Below, one piece after another: positions 1-5,753 of a stretch of DNA of 5,753 nucleotides. Source of the stretch: Nocardioides sp. (GTDB lineage Bacteria > Actinomycetota > Actinomycetes > Propionibacteriales > Nocardioidaceae); the NCBI GenBank assembly GCA_023252065.1, contig JAHEXO010000039.1:1-5753 (forward strand), in the 5' to 3' direction. The notes under the pieces were generated by a model. That model was not told the origin of the DNA. It did no database searches and saw only the letters and a program-made list of their open reading frames with translations. Made by a program: the position numbers and the translations under genes. How positions within the stretch are numbered: the stretch's first letter is position 1; each line of letters opens with the position of its first letter.

Positions 1-1248
1 GGGGTAGGCAGGGTTCGCGACGGCCATGAAGTCGGCCGGGATCAGGCGGGTGCCCTGGTGGATCAGCTGGTAGAACGCGTGCTGGCCGTTGGTGCCCGGC
101 TCACCCCAGAAGATCTCGCCGGTGGGGGCGGTGACCGCGCTGCCGTCGGAGCGGACGCTCTTGCCGTTGGACTCCATCGTGAGCTGCTGGAGGTACGCCG
201 GGAAGCGATGCAGCAGCTGGGCGTAGGGCAGTACGGCGTGGGTCTCGGCGCCGAGGAAGTCGGTGTACCAGATGTTGAGCAGGCCCATCAGGACCGGCAC
301 GTTGCGCTCCAGCGGCGCGGACTCGAAGTGCTCGTCCATGGCGTGGAAGCCGGCGAGGAGCTCGCCGAACCGCGCCGGACCGATCGCCACGGCCAGCGAG
401 GTGCCGATGGCGGAGTCCATGGAGTAGCGGCCGCCCACCCAGTCCCAGAAGCCGAAGGCGTTGGCGGGGTCGATCCCGAACGCCTCCACCTTGTCGAGCG
501 CGGTCGAGACGGCGACGAAGTGGCGGCGTACGGCGTCAGCGGGGTCGGAGCCGCTGAGGCCGTCGAGCAGCCACGCCTTGCAGAGCCGCGCGTTGGTGAG
601 CGTCTCGAGCGTGCCGAAGGTCTTGCTCGACACGATGAAGAGGGTGGACGCCGGGTCGAGCCCGGCCAGCGCCGTGGCGGCGTCGGTCGGGTCGATGTTG
701 GAGATGAAGCGGCACTCGATCGCCTCGTGGCGGTAGGGCGCGAGCGCCTCGTAGGCCATCACCGGGCCGAGGTCGGAGCCGCCGATGCCGATGTTGACGA
801 CCGTGCGGATCCGCTCCCCGGTGACGCCGGTCCAGTCCCCGGAGCGGACCCGGTCGGCGAAGTCGTAGACCCGCGCCAGCACCTCGTGGACGTCGTGGAC
901 GACGTCCTGGCCGTCGACCTCGAGGGTGGTGTCGGCCGGCAGTCGCAGGGCCGTGTGCAGGACCGCGCGGTCCTCGGTGACGTTGATGTGGTCACCGCGG
1001 AGCATCGCGGTCCGTCGCTCCGGGAGACCCACCTGCTCGGCCAGCGCGACGAGGGCGGCGAGCACGTCGTCGTCGACCAGCCCTTTGGAGAGGTCGACGT
1101 GGAGGTCGGCTGCGGAGAAGGTCAGCCGGTCGACCCGGCCCGGGTCGTCGGCGAACCAGCCACGCAGGTCGGGGGTGAAGCCGACGGCGAGTGCAGCCAG
1201 CCGGGTCCAGGCCTCCGTCGTCGTGGCGTCGACGGGGGCTTCGCTCAC
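1..1248 (-). CDS. pgi: Glucose-6-phosphate isomerase, 3' end cut by window edge
   Basis: Interconverts glucose-6-phosphate and fructose-6-phosphate in the cytoplasm. The frame is open from a GTG at 1248 to position 1, giving 416 residues of a family usually near 550. The C-terminus, including the conserved lysine that is part of the active site, is outside the window. Visible landmarks are the sugar-isomerase motif [10 protein letters not shown] (residues 152-161), the phosphate-binding SSKTF (207-211), the PGI signature [13 protein letters not shown] (270-282) with Arg274, MESNGKSV (358-365) with the expected catalytic base Glu359, and [16 protein letters not shown] (385-400) with His390. 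The 31-residue Glu-His spacing equals that of mammalian PGI Glu357/His388. The start is supported by a GAGG ribosome-binding site 7 nt upstream, inside the end of tal, and by the 4-nt GTGA overlap with the tal stop, which implies translational coupling. Its place third in a tkt-tal operon suggests a role in recycling fructose-6-phosphate into the oxidative pentose phosphate branch (inference). Asp278 stands where many homologues have Trp. Confidence 0.96.
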   Translation of the reverse strand, partial: MSEAPVDATTTEAWTRLAALAVGFTPDLRGWFADDPGRVDRLTFSAADLHVDLSKGLVDDDVLAALVALAEQVGLPERRTAMLRGDHINVTEDRAVLHTALRLPADTTLEVDGQDVVHDVHEVLARVYDFADRVRSGDWTGVTGERIRTVVNIGIGGSDLGPVMAYEALAPYRHEAIECRFISNIDPTDAATALAGLDPASTLFIVSSKTFGTLETLTNARLCKAWLLDGLSGSDPADAVRRHFVAVSTALDKVEAFGIDPANAFGFWDWVGGRYSMDSAIGTSLAVAIGPARFGELLAGFHAMDEHFESAPLERNVPVLMGLLNIWYTDFLGAETHAVLPYAQLLHRFPAYLQQLTMESNGKSVRSDGSAVTAPTGEIFWGEPGTNGQHAFYQLIHQGTRLIPADFMAVANPAYP

Positions 1249-2357
1249 TGGGCTGCCTCGAGGGCCGTGCTGACCGAGTCGAGCAGCTCGTCCCAGGCGG
1301 TGATGAACTTCTCGACGCCCTCCTTGATCAGCACCTGGATCACGTCGTCGTAGTCGATCCCGGCCTCGGCGAGCGCCTGCATGTGAGCCGCGGCGTCGTC
1401 GTAGAAGGGACGCACCTGGTCGCCCCTGATGTCGCCATGGTCCGCGACGGCCTTCATGGTGGCCTCGGGCATCGTGTTCACGGTGTCCTCGACCACGAGG
1501 TCGTCGACGTACATGGTGTCGCGGTAGTCGGGGTTCTTGACGCCGGTGGAGGCCCACAGCGGCCGCTGCCGGCGCGCCCCATCGGCTTCCAGGGAGGCCC
1601 AGCGCTCGCTGGCCAGGGTCTCCTCGTAGGCCTGGTAGGCCAGACGCGCGTTGGCGACGCCGGCCTTGCCCTTGAGGTCGGGATCGGTGCCGGGCCCGGA
1701 GGTGGTGGCCTCGAGCCGCTTGTCGATCTCGGTGTCGACCCGGGAGACGAAGAACGACGCGACCGAGTGGATGGTGGTCAGGTCGTGGCCGTTGTCCCGC
1801 GCCCTCTCGAGGCCGGCGAGGTGGGCGTCCATCACGTTGCGGTACTGGTCGAGGCCGAAGATCAGGGTGACGTTCACGCTGATCCCGGCTGCCAGGGTCT
1901 CCGTGATCGCAGGGCCGCCCTCCACGGTGCCGGGGATCTTGATCATCAGGTTCGGCTGGTCGACGGTCTTCCAGAGGTCGGCGGCCTCGGCGACGGTCTG
2001 CTCGGTGTCGTGGGCCAGACCGGGGGAGACCTCGATCGACACCCGGCCGTCGACACCGTCGGTCGCGTCGAAGACCGGCCGCAGGACCTGGCAGGCGTCG
2101 CGGACGTCGTCGGTGGTGATGACCCGGACGGCCTGGTCGCGGTCGGTGCCGATCGCCGCGAGCTCGCGGATCTGGGCGTCGTAGCGCTCGCCCTTGCTCA
2201 GCGCGGACTGGAAGATCGACGGGTTGGAGGTCACGCCGACGACGTGGGAGTGCTCGACGAGGTCGGCGAGGTTGCCGGTCTCGAGGCGCTCGCGCGACAG
2301 GTCGTCGAGCCAGATGGACACTCCCGCGTCGGAGAGCTGCTGCAAGCGGTCGGTCAT
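1245..2357 (-). CDS. tal: Transaldolase
   Basis: Transfers a dihydroxyacetone unit between sedoheptulose-7-phosphate and glyceraldehyde-3-phosphate, giving erythrose-4-phosphate and fructose-6-phosphate in the non-oxidative pentose phosphate pathway. The protein has 370 residues, the usual size for the longer actinobacterial transaldolase type. An N-terminal [12 protein letters not shown] segment (14-25) supplies the conserved Asp, followed by GVTSNPSIF (41-49), which is signature 1. RVSIEVSP (105-112) carries the acidic residue Glu109. [15 protein letters not shown] (137-151) contains Lys140, the predicted Schiff-base lysine. SFFVSRVD (201-208) has Arg206, expected to bind substrate phosphate. 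No coding damage is seen. The ATG start is backed by a well-placed Shine-Dalgarno sequence. The gene begins 10 bp after tkt and its TGA overlaps the pgi GTG by 4 nt, so it sits in the middle of one transcription unit. Assignment of function is secure; the residue roles are taken from family knowledge. Confidence 0.97.
   Translation of the reverse strand: MTDRLQQLSDAGVSIWLDDLSRERLETGNLADLVEHSHVVGVTSNPSIFQSALSKGERYDAQIRELAAIGTDRDQAVRVITTDDVRDACQVLRPVFDATDGVDGRVSIEVSPGLAHDTEQTVAEAADLWKTVDQPNLMIKIPGTVEGGPAITETLAAGISVNVTLIFGLDQYRNVMDAHLAGLERARDNGHDLTTIHSVASFFVSRVDTEIDKRLEATTSGPGTDPDLKGKAGVANARLAYQAYEETLASERWASLEADGARRQRPLWASTGVKNPDYRDTMYVDDLVVEDTVNTMPEATMKAVADHGDIRGDQVRPFYDDAAAHMQALAEAGIDYDDVIQVLIKEGVEKFITAWDELLDSVSTALEAAQ
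1256..1259 (-). promoter_or_regulatory. Ribosome-binding site of pgi, inside tal
   Basis: The minus strand reads GAGG, then a 7-nt spacer, then the GTG at 1248. It lies within the last codons of tal. It supports the GTG as the pgi start and fits re-initiation by ribosomes finishing tal. Confidence 0.6.
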
Positions 2358-2362
2358 GATGG

Positions 2363-2370
2363 TGCTCCTA
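2363..2370 (-). promoter_or_regulatory. Ribosome-binding site of tal, overlapping the tkt stop codon
   Basis: The minus strand reads TAGGAGCA and then ATC before the ATG at 2357. The TAG is the stop codon of tkt and at the same time the first three bases of the TAGGAG Shine-Dalgarno sequence. Seven nucleotides separate GGAG from the start. A ribosome terminating on tkt would sit on the tal initiation site, so coupled translation is likely. Confidence 0.7.
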
Positions 2371-4470
2371 GTCGGTAGCGCTCCGGATGCTGTCGGTGGC
2401 GGCGGCGGCGACGGCCTCCGCGGTGATGCCGAACTCCTGGTAGAGCCGCGCGTAGTCGGCGGACGCGCCGTAGTGCTCGAGCGAGACGATGCGGCCGTGG
2501 TCGCCGACGACCTCCCGCCAGCCCTGGGCGACGCCGGCCTCGACCGACACCCGCGCCTTGACCGTCGGGGGGATCACCGTCTCCTGGTAGGAAGACTCCT
2601 GGGTGTCGAACCATTCCCGGCAGGGCATCGAGACGACCCGGGCTCGGACGCCGTCGGCGGCGAGGAGCTCGCGGGCACGCACCGCCAGCTGGACCTCCGA
2701 GCCGGTGCCGACCAGGACGACGTCGGGCAGGCCACCGTCGACGTCGAGCAGGACGTAGCCACCGCGGTGGACGTTGCTGGTGTCGCTGTAGCCGTCCTCC
2801 CCCCGTGGGTACGTCGGGAGGTTCTGGCGGGACAGGACGAGCCCGGCCGGACGGAGGTTCTCCTGGACGGCGCGCCAGCAGGCGGCGGTCTCGTTGGCGT
2901 CGGCCGGGCGTACGACGTCGAGCCCGGGGATCGCGCGGAGCGCGGCGAGGTGCTCGACCGGCTGGTGGGTCGGGCCGTCCTCGCCGAGGCCGATCGAGTC
3001 GTGGGTCCAGACGTAGGTGACCGGCAGCCCCATCAGCGCGGCCAGCCTGACGGCGCCACGCATGTAGTCGGAGAACGTCAGGAACGTGCCGCCGAAGACC
3101 CGGGTGCCGCCGTGGGCGGCGATGCCGTTCATGATCGCGCCCATGCCGTGCTCACGGATGCCGAAGTGGAGCACCCGACCGGCCAGCGGGTCGGCCTTCC
3201 ACATCTTCGTGGCGCGGTTGGTCGGCAGGAAGGAGGGCGCCCCTTCGATGGTCGTGTTGTTGGAGCCGGCGAGGTCGGCGGACCCGCCCCAGAGCTCGGG
3301 GAGGGTCTCGGCCATCGCGTTGATCACGTCACCGGAGGCGACGCGCGTCGCCACCCCCTTCTCGTCAGCGGGCCACTCGGGGAACTTGCTGTCCCAGCCG
3401 TCCGGCAGGCCGCGGGTCTGCAGCCGGTCGAACAGGGCGGTGTCGGCCGAGGGCTTGCGCGCCCACGCGGCGTACGCCGTGTCCCAGTCGGCCTGGGCGG
3501 CCTTGCCCCGCTCGACCGCCTTGCGCGTGTGCTCGAGCACCCCGGTCGGCACCTCGAAGGTCTGGTCGGGGTCGAAGCCGAGCACCTTCTTGGTCGCGGC
3601 GACCTCGTCGGCCCCGAGCGCCGAGCCGTGGGCCTTGCCGGTGTTCTGGGCGTTGGGTGCGGGCCAGGCGATGATCGTGTGCAGCACGATGAAGCTCGGC
3701 TTGTCGGTGACCGCGTGCGCCTTGCGGATGGCGTCGTAGAGGGCCGGCACGTCCTCGACGTAGGTCGTGCCGTCGTGGGTCCAGTCGACGTGCTGGACGT
3801 GCCAGCCGTAGGCCTCGTAGCGCGCGCCGACGTCTTCGCCCAGCGCGATGTCGGTGTTGTCCTCGATCGAGATCCGGTTGTGGTCGTAGATCACCGTGAG
3901 GTTGCCGAGCTCCTGCACGCCGGCGATGGCCGAGGCCTCGGCCGAGACGCCCTCCTCGATGTCGCCGTCGGAGCACAGGGCGTAGATCTGGTGGTCGAAC
4001 GGCGAGTCACCCATCGACGCGTTGGGATCGAGCAGCCCGTGCGTTCGGCGCGCGGCCATCGCCATGCCGACCGCGTTGCCGATGCCCTGCCCGAGCGGCC
4101 CGGTGGTGGTCTCCACGCCCGCCGTGTGGCCGTACTCCGGGTGGCCGGGCGTCTTGCTGCCCCACGTACGCAGCGCCTTGATGTCCTCCAGCTCGAGGCC
4201 CCACCCGCCGAGGTAGAGCTGGAGGTAGAGGGTCAGGCTGGAGTGCCCGCAGGACAGGACGAACCGGTCACGGCCCGGCCAGTGGGGGTCGGCGGGGTTG
4301 TGCCGCATCACCTTCTGGAAGAGCAGGTAGGCAGCGGGCGCCAGGCTCATCGCCGTACCGGGGTGGCCGTTGCCGACCTTCTGCACGGCGTCCATCGCCA
4401 GCACCCGGACGGTGTCGACCGCCTGCTCGTCCAGCTCGTTCCAGTCCAGCTCGGTCGGGGTCGTGGTCAC
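2368..4470 (-). CDS. tkt: Transketolase
   Basis: Thiamine-diphosphate enzyme that moves two-carbon ketol units between pentose, heptulose, hexose and triose phosphates; cytoplasmic. The 700-residue length is typical. The N-terminal cofactor domain has [13 protein letters not shown] (33-45, His36), CGHSSLTLY (74-82, His76), [21 protein letters not shown] (109-129) and the ThDP/Mg motif SDGDIEEG (167-174), with Asp168 and Asn198 as expected metal ligands. GKAHGS (278-283) supplies His281. The middle pyrimidine-binding domain has IREHGMG (438-444) with the catalytic Glu440, FSDYMR (466-471), and the transketolase signature [13 protein letters not shown] (496-508) with His502. A C-terminal domain follows from about 570. 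The GTG start is preceded by GGAAAGGGA with an 8-nt spacer and gives an N-terminus fitting the family. It is the first gene of the tkt-tal-pgi operon and is divergent to ctaB. One difference from the common GDG motif is Ser167 in place of Gly, a form I recall from mycobacterial transketolases. Confidence 0.97.
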   Translation of the reverse strand: MTTTPTELDWNELDEQAVDTVRVLAMDAVQKVGNGHPGTAMSLAPAAYLLFQKVMRHNPADPHWPGRDRFVLSCGHSSLTLYLQLYLGGWGLELEDIKALRTWGSKTPGHPEYGHTAGVETTTGPLGQGIGNAVGMAMAARRTHGLLDPNASMGDSPFDHQIYALCSDGDIEEGVSAEASAIAGVQELGNLTVIYDHNRISIEDNTDIALGEDVGARYEAYGWHVQHVDWTHDGTTYVEDVPALYDAIRKAHAVTDKPSFIVLHTIIAWPAPNAQNTGKAHGSALGADEVAATKKVLGFDPDQTFEVPTGVLEHTRKAVERGKAAQADWDTAYAAWARKPSADTALFDRLQTRGLPDGWDSKFPEWPADEKGVATRVASGDVINAMAETLPELWGGSADLAGSNNTTIEGAPSFLPTNRATKMWKADPLAGRVLHFGIREHGMGAIMNGIAAHGGTRVFGGTFLTFSDYMRGAVRLAALMGLPVTYVWTHDSIGLGEDGPTHQPVEHLAALRAIPGLDVVRPADANETAACWRAVQENLRPAGLVLSRQNLPTYPRGEDGYSDTSNVHRGGYVLLDVDGGLPDVVLVGTGSEVQLAVRARELLAADGVRARVVSMPCREWFDTQESSYQETVIPPTVKARVSVEAGVAQGWREVVGDHGRIVSLEHYGASADYARLYQEFGITAEAVAAAATDSIRSATD

Positions 4471-4478
4471 GCGCTGTG

Positions 4479-4487
4479 TCCCTTTCC
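4479..4487 (-). promoter_or_regulatory. Ribosome-binding site of tkt
   Basis: The minus strand reads GGAAAGGGA followed by an 8-nt spacer and the GTG at 4470. It is a purine-rich, partial match to the Shine-Dalgarno consensus at a normal distance and supports that GTG as the first codon of the operon. Confidence 0.55.
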
Positions 4488-4621
4488 GCGGGGGTGTCGG
4501 GGTGCCTCGGACGGCCGCGTCTCGGGCGTCTCCGAGCCTACTCAGGTAGCGCTATAGACTGCGAGCGCGTCCTGCCTTCCTGGTCGCCTCTTGGTCACCA
4601 CCACCGATCTCCCCTGTACCC

Positions 4622-4627
4622 GAGGAA
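4622..4627 (+). promoter_or_regulatory. Ribosome-binding site of ctaB
   Basis: GAGGAA ends 4 nt before the GTG at 4632. The spacing is a little short, but this is the only Shine-Dalgarno-like sequence near the proper N-terminus. It decides the start in favour of GTG 4632 over the upstream in-frame GTG at 4476, which would place the N-terminus within the divergent promoter. Confidence 0.6.
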
Positions 4628-4631
4628 CCAC

Positions 4632-5597
4632 GTGACATACGTCGGCCACCGAGCACCGGCCGTTTCGCCGGACCTGCCTCGGGGGACCGACCCCACGTCC
4701 GGGTCCGCCAGGCTCCGCGACGTCGTCGCGGCCTACGTCGGGCTGACCAAGCCGCGGGTCATCGAGCTGCTGCTGCTGACCACGGTGCCGGTGATGTTCT
4801 TCGCCGCCGGGGGAGTCCCCGACCTCGGGCTCGTCGTGGCGACGGTCGTGGGCGGCGCCCTGTCGGCCGGCTCCGCCTCGGCCCTCAACTGCCTCTACGA
4901 CCGTGACATCGACGAGCAGATGCGCCGGACGCGGCGCCGGGCCCTGCCGCGCCACATCGTCACCCCGGTCGCCGCGCTGGTGTTCGGGATCGCGCTCGGC
5001 GTGGTCGCGACCGCCATCCTCTGGTGGTTCGTCAACCCGCTGTCGGCCCTGCTGGCGCTGGCGGCCGAGTGCTTCTACCTGTTCGTCTACACAATGCTGC
5101 TCAAGCGCCGTACGACGCAGAACATCGTGTGGGGCGGGCTCGCCGGCTGCTTCCCGGCGCTGATCGGCTGGACCGCCGTGACCGACCAGCTGGCCTGGGC
5201 GCCCGTGGTGCTGTTCCTCGTGGTCTTCTTCTGGACGCCGCCGCACACCTGGGCGCTGGCCCTGCGCTACCGCGAGGACTACGCCGGGGTCGACGTACCG
5301 ATGCTGCCCGCGGTGGCCAACGCCGAGACCGTGGCCCGGCAGGTCGTCCTCTACTCCTGGGCGATGGTGCTGACGTCGCTGCTGCTGTGGCCGGTCGCCG
5401 ACACCGGCTGGTTCTACCCGGTCGCTGCGCTGGCGCTCGGGGCGGTCTTCCTGGTGCAGGCCCACGCGATGTGGTCACGCAGCCGCGGCACCGAGGACCT
5501 CGCCGTGATCCGCCCCATGGTGCTGTTCCACTCCTCCAACCTCTACCTCTCGCTGCTCTTCGTCTCCGTCGCGCTCGACCCGCTGCTCACCCGCTGA
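4632..5597 (+). CDS. ctaB: Protoheme IX farnesyltransferase (heme O synthase)
   Basis: Membrane enzyme of the UbiA prenyltransferase family that transfers a farnesyl group from farnesyl diphosphate to the heme B vinyl group, making heme O, the precursor of heme A for cytochrome c oxidase. The 321-residue protein from GTG 4632 is slightly longer than the usual ~300 because of a polar, poorly conserved N-terminal tail (1-35). LTKPRVIELLLLT (38-50) opens the first membrane helix. The first Asp-rich motif is N86-x3-D90-x3-D94 (NCLYDRDID), followed by a basic MRRTRRRALPR stretch (97-107). KRRTTQNIVWGG (158-169) and FFWTPPHTWALALRYREDY (199-217) are strong CtaB/CyoE hallmarks, and the second Asp motif includes D216 and D221 before VPMLP. 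By eye there are nine hydrophobic segments, near 43-60, 64-84, 110-132, 135-155, 164-182, 188-210, 233-253, 260-278 and 295-316. It is transcribed away from tkt, a conserved actinobacterial arrangement. A hairpin lies 12 nt past its stop. It could also be named cyoE. Confidence 0.95.
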   Translation: MTYVGHRAPAVSPDLPRGTDPTSGSARLRDVVAAYVGLTKPRVIELLLLTTVPVMFFAAGGVPDLGLVVATVVGGALSAGSASALNCLYDRDIDEQMRRTRRRALPRHIVTPVAALVFGIALGVVATAILWWFVNPLSALLALAAECFYLFVYTMLLKRRTTQNIVWGGLAGCFPALIGWTAVTDQLAWAPVVLFLVVFFWTPPHTWALALRYREDYAGVDVPMLPAVANAETVARQVVLYSWAMVLTSLLLWPVADTGWFYPVAALALGAVFLVQAHAMWSRSRGTEDLAVIRPMVLFHSSNLYLSLLFVSVALDPLLTR

Positions 5598-5609
5598 ACC
5601 GGCCCGGGA

Positions 5610-5641
5610 TGCACCGCCCCATCGAGAAATTCGGCGGTGCA
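5610..5641 (+). terminator. Candidate ctaB terminator hairpin
   Basis: TGCACCGCC (5610-5618) and GGCGGTGCA (5633-5641) form a perfect 9-bp, GC-rich stem with a 14-nt loop, starting 12 nt after the ctaB TGA. The position fits transcription termination or 3'-end protection. There is no U-tract after it, which is common for hairpins after genes in high-GC actinobacteria but leaves the terminator call unproven. Confidence 0.45.
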
Positions 5642-5677
5642 GGCAACCAAACCGCCGTAGCGTGCGTCTCACGGGGT

Positions 5678-5719
5678 ACGACGGTTGGCCTGTCCACGGG
5701 GGTCTAGGCCAACCGTCGT
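5678..5719. repeat. Perfect 14-bp inverted repeat (hairpin or operator)
   Basis: ACGACGGTTGGCCT (5678-5691) and AGGCCAACCGTCGT (5706-5719) are exact reverse complements separated by 14 nt. In RNA this would be a strong stem on either strand. No T-run follows it in either direction. It may be a bidirectional terminator between ctaB and a convergent gene beyond the edge, or a dyad operator for a gene starting to the right. The sequence alone does not settle which. Confidence 0.6.
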
Positions 5720-5753
5720 CCATCCTGCAATCAGACGGTTCGGTCGCTGGAGT

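Larger units (their letters stand above)
4471..4631. promoter_or_regulatory. Divergent control region between tkt and ctaB
   Basis: This 161-bp non-coding stretch lies between the divergent starts and must carry, or receive, the promoters of both units. The clearest signal is an AT-rich patch, TAGCGCTATAGACT (4547-4560). On the plus strand it offers TATAGA (4553-4558) or TAGACT (4555-4560) as a -10 box for ctaB, giving a leader of roughly 65 nt. On the minus strand it offers TATAGC (4556-4551) for tkt, giving a leader of roughly 75 nt. The two would overlap. No good TTGACA-like -35 is seen at 16-18 nt for either, so the calls are weak. Also present are the 8-bp palindrome TAGCGCTA (4547-4554) and a 5-bp stem CTCGG/CCGAG (4521-4536). 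I recognise no specific regulator site. Confidence 0.4.
5598..5753. other. Non-coding tail after ctaB
   Basis: No reading frame here has a protein I recognise or a start with a good ribosome-binding site; open frames crossing it are extensions of frames antisense or out of phase to ctaB. It holds the two inverted repeats described separately, plus short extra complementary segments: ACCGCCG (5651-5657), which can pair with CGGCGGT (5632-5638), and GACGGTT (5734-5740), which can pair with AACCGTC (5711-5717). The next gene lies outside the window. Confidence 0.5.

Noticed and set aside
58..2378. Long plus-strand frames opposite pgi and tal (431 and 395 codons)
   Set aside because: They are composition-driven mirrors of two conserved enzymes, with no recognisable domain and no credible start context.
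2194..4557. A 787-codon open frame on the plus strand opposite tkt
   Set aside because: It lies antisense to a complete, motif-rich transketolase, its translation is low-complexity Val/Gly/Arg/Asp/Ala-rich, and no family is recognisable. Long antisense open frames are expected where third codon positions are almost all G or C.
4476..4631. N-terminal extension of ctaB to the in-frame GTG at 4476
   Set aside because: It would add 52 residues not typical of the family, cross the divergent promoter region and begin inside the tkt leader. GTG 4632 has a ribosome-binding site and gives the expected N-terminus.
4591..4635. A 14-codon leader frame starting TTG with a Thr triplet, whose TGA overlaps the ctaB GTG
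   Set aside because: The GTGA junction is suggestive of coupling, but there is no Shine-Dalgarno sequence before the TTG and short open frames of this size are common by chance.
4542..5723. Minus-strand frames of 307 and 82 codons opposite ctaB and its tail
   Set aside because: They are antisense to a clear CtaB, the product is Arg/Gly/Gln-rich with no known motif, and the larger one ends within the divergent promoter region.
5598..5753. A possible CRISPR array or mobile-element end in the repeat-bearing tail
   Set aside because: There are no regularly spaced direct repeats, no transposase fragment and no target-site duplication; only inverted repeats are seen.

Overview
This window looks like ordinary core-metabolism DNA from a high-GC actinobacterium. 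Three things suggest this: very strong G/C bias at third codon positions, GTG starts on three of the four genes, and the tkt-tal cluster lying divergent to ctaB, an arrangement known from Corynebacterium and many other actinobacteria. A Nocardioides-like (Propionibacteriales) source is plausible, but that is inference from gene style and order, not proof.

Layout: positions 1-4470 hold a tightly packed minus-strand operon transcribed tkt -> tal -> pgi. Transketolase (700 aa) is followed after 10 bp by transaldolase (370 aa), whose stop codon overlaps the GTG start of glucose-6-phosphate isomerase by 4 nt. The isomerase runs off the left edge after 416 residues, so its C-terminus and any downstream operon genes (zwf, opcA and pgl are usual in this cluster) are outside the window. 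A 161-bp divergent intergenic region (4471-4631) separates tkt from the plus-strand gene ctaB (protoheme IX farnesyltransferase, 4632-5597). The last 156 bp contain no convincing gene but hold two clear inverted repeats: a 9-bp stem just after the ctaB stop and a perfect 14-bp stem further on. Each has an extra 7-nt downstream segment that could pair with one of its arms.

How the genes work together: transketolase and transaldolase run the reversible non-oxidative pentose phosphate pathway, and Pgi converts the fructose-6-phosphate they yield to glucose-6-phosphate, which can re-enter the oxidative branch. The operon therefore has the parts to recycle pentose phosphates for NADPH production. 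CtaB makes heme O for cytochrome oxidase and is metabolically separate; it shares only the divergent control region.

I found no evidence of a new biological system. The least explained part is the structured non-coding tail at 5598-5753.
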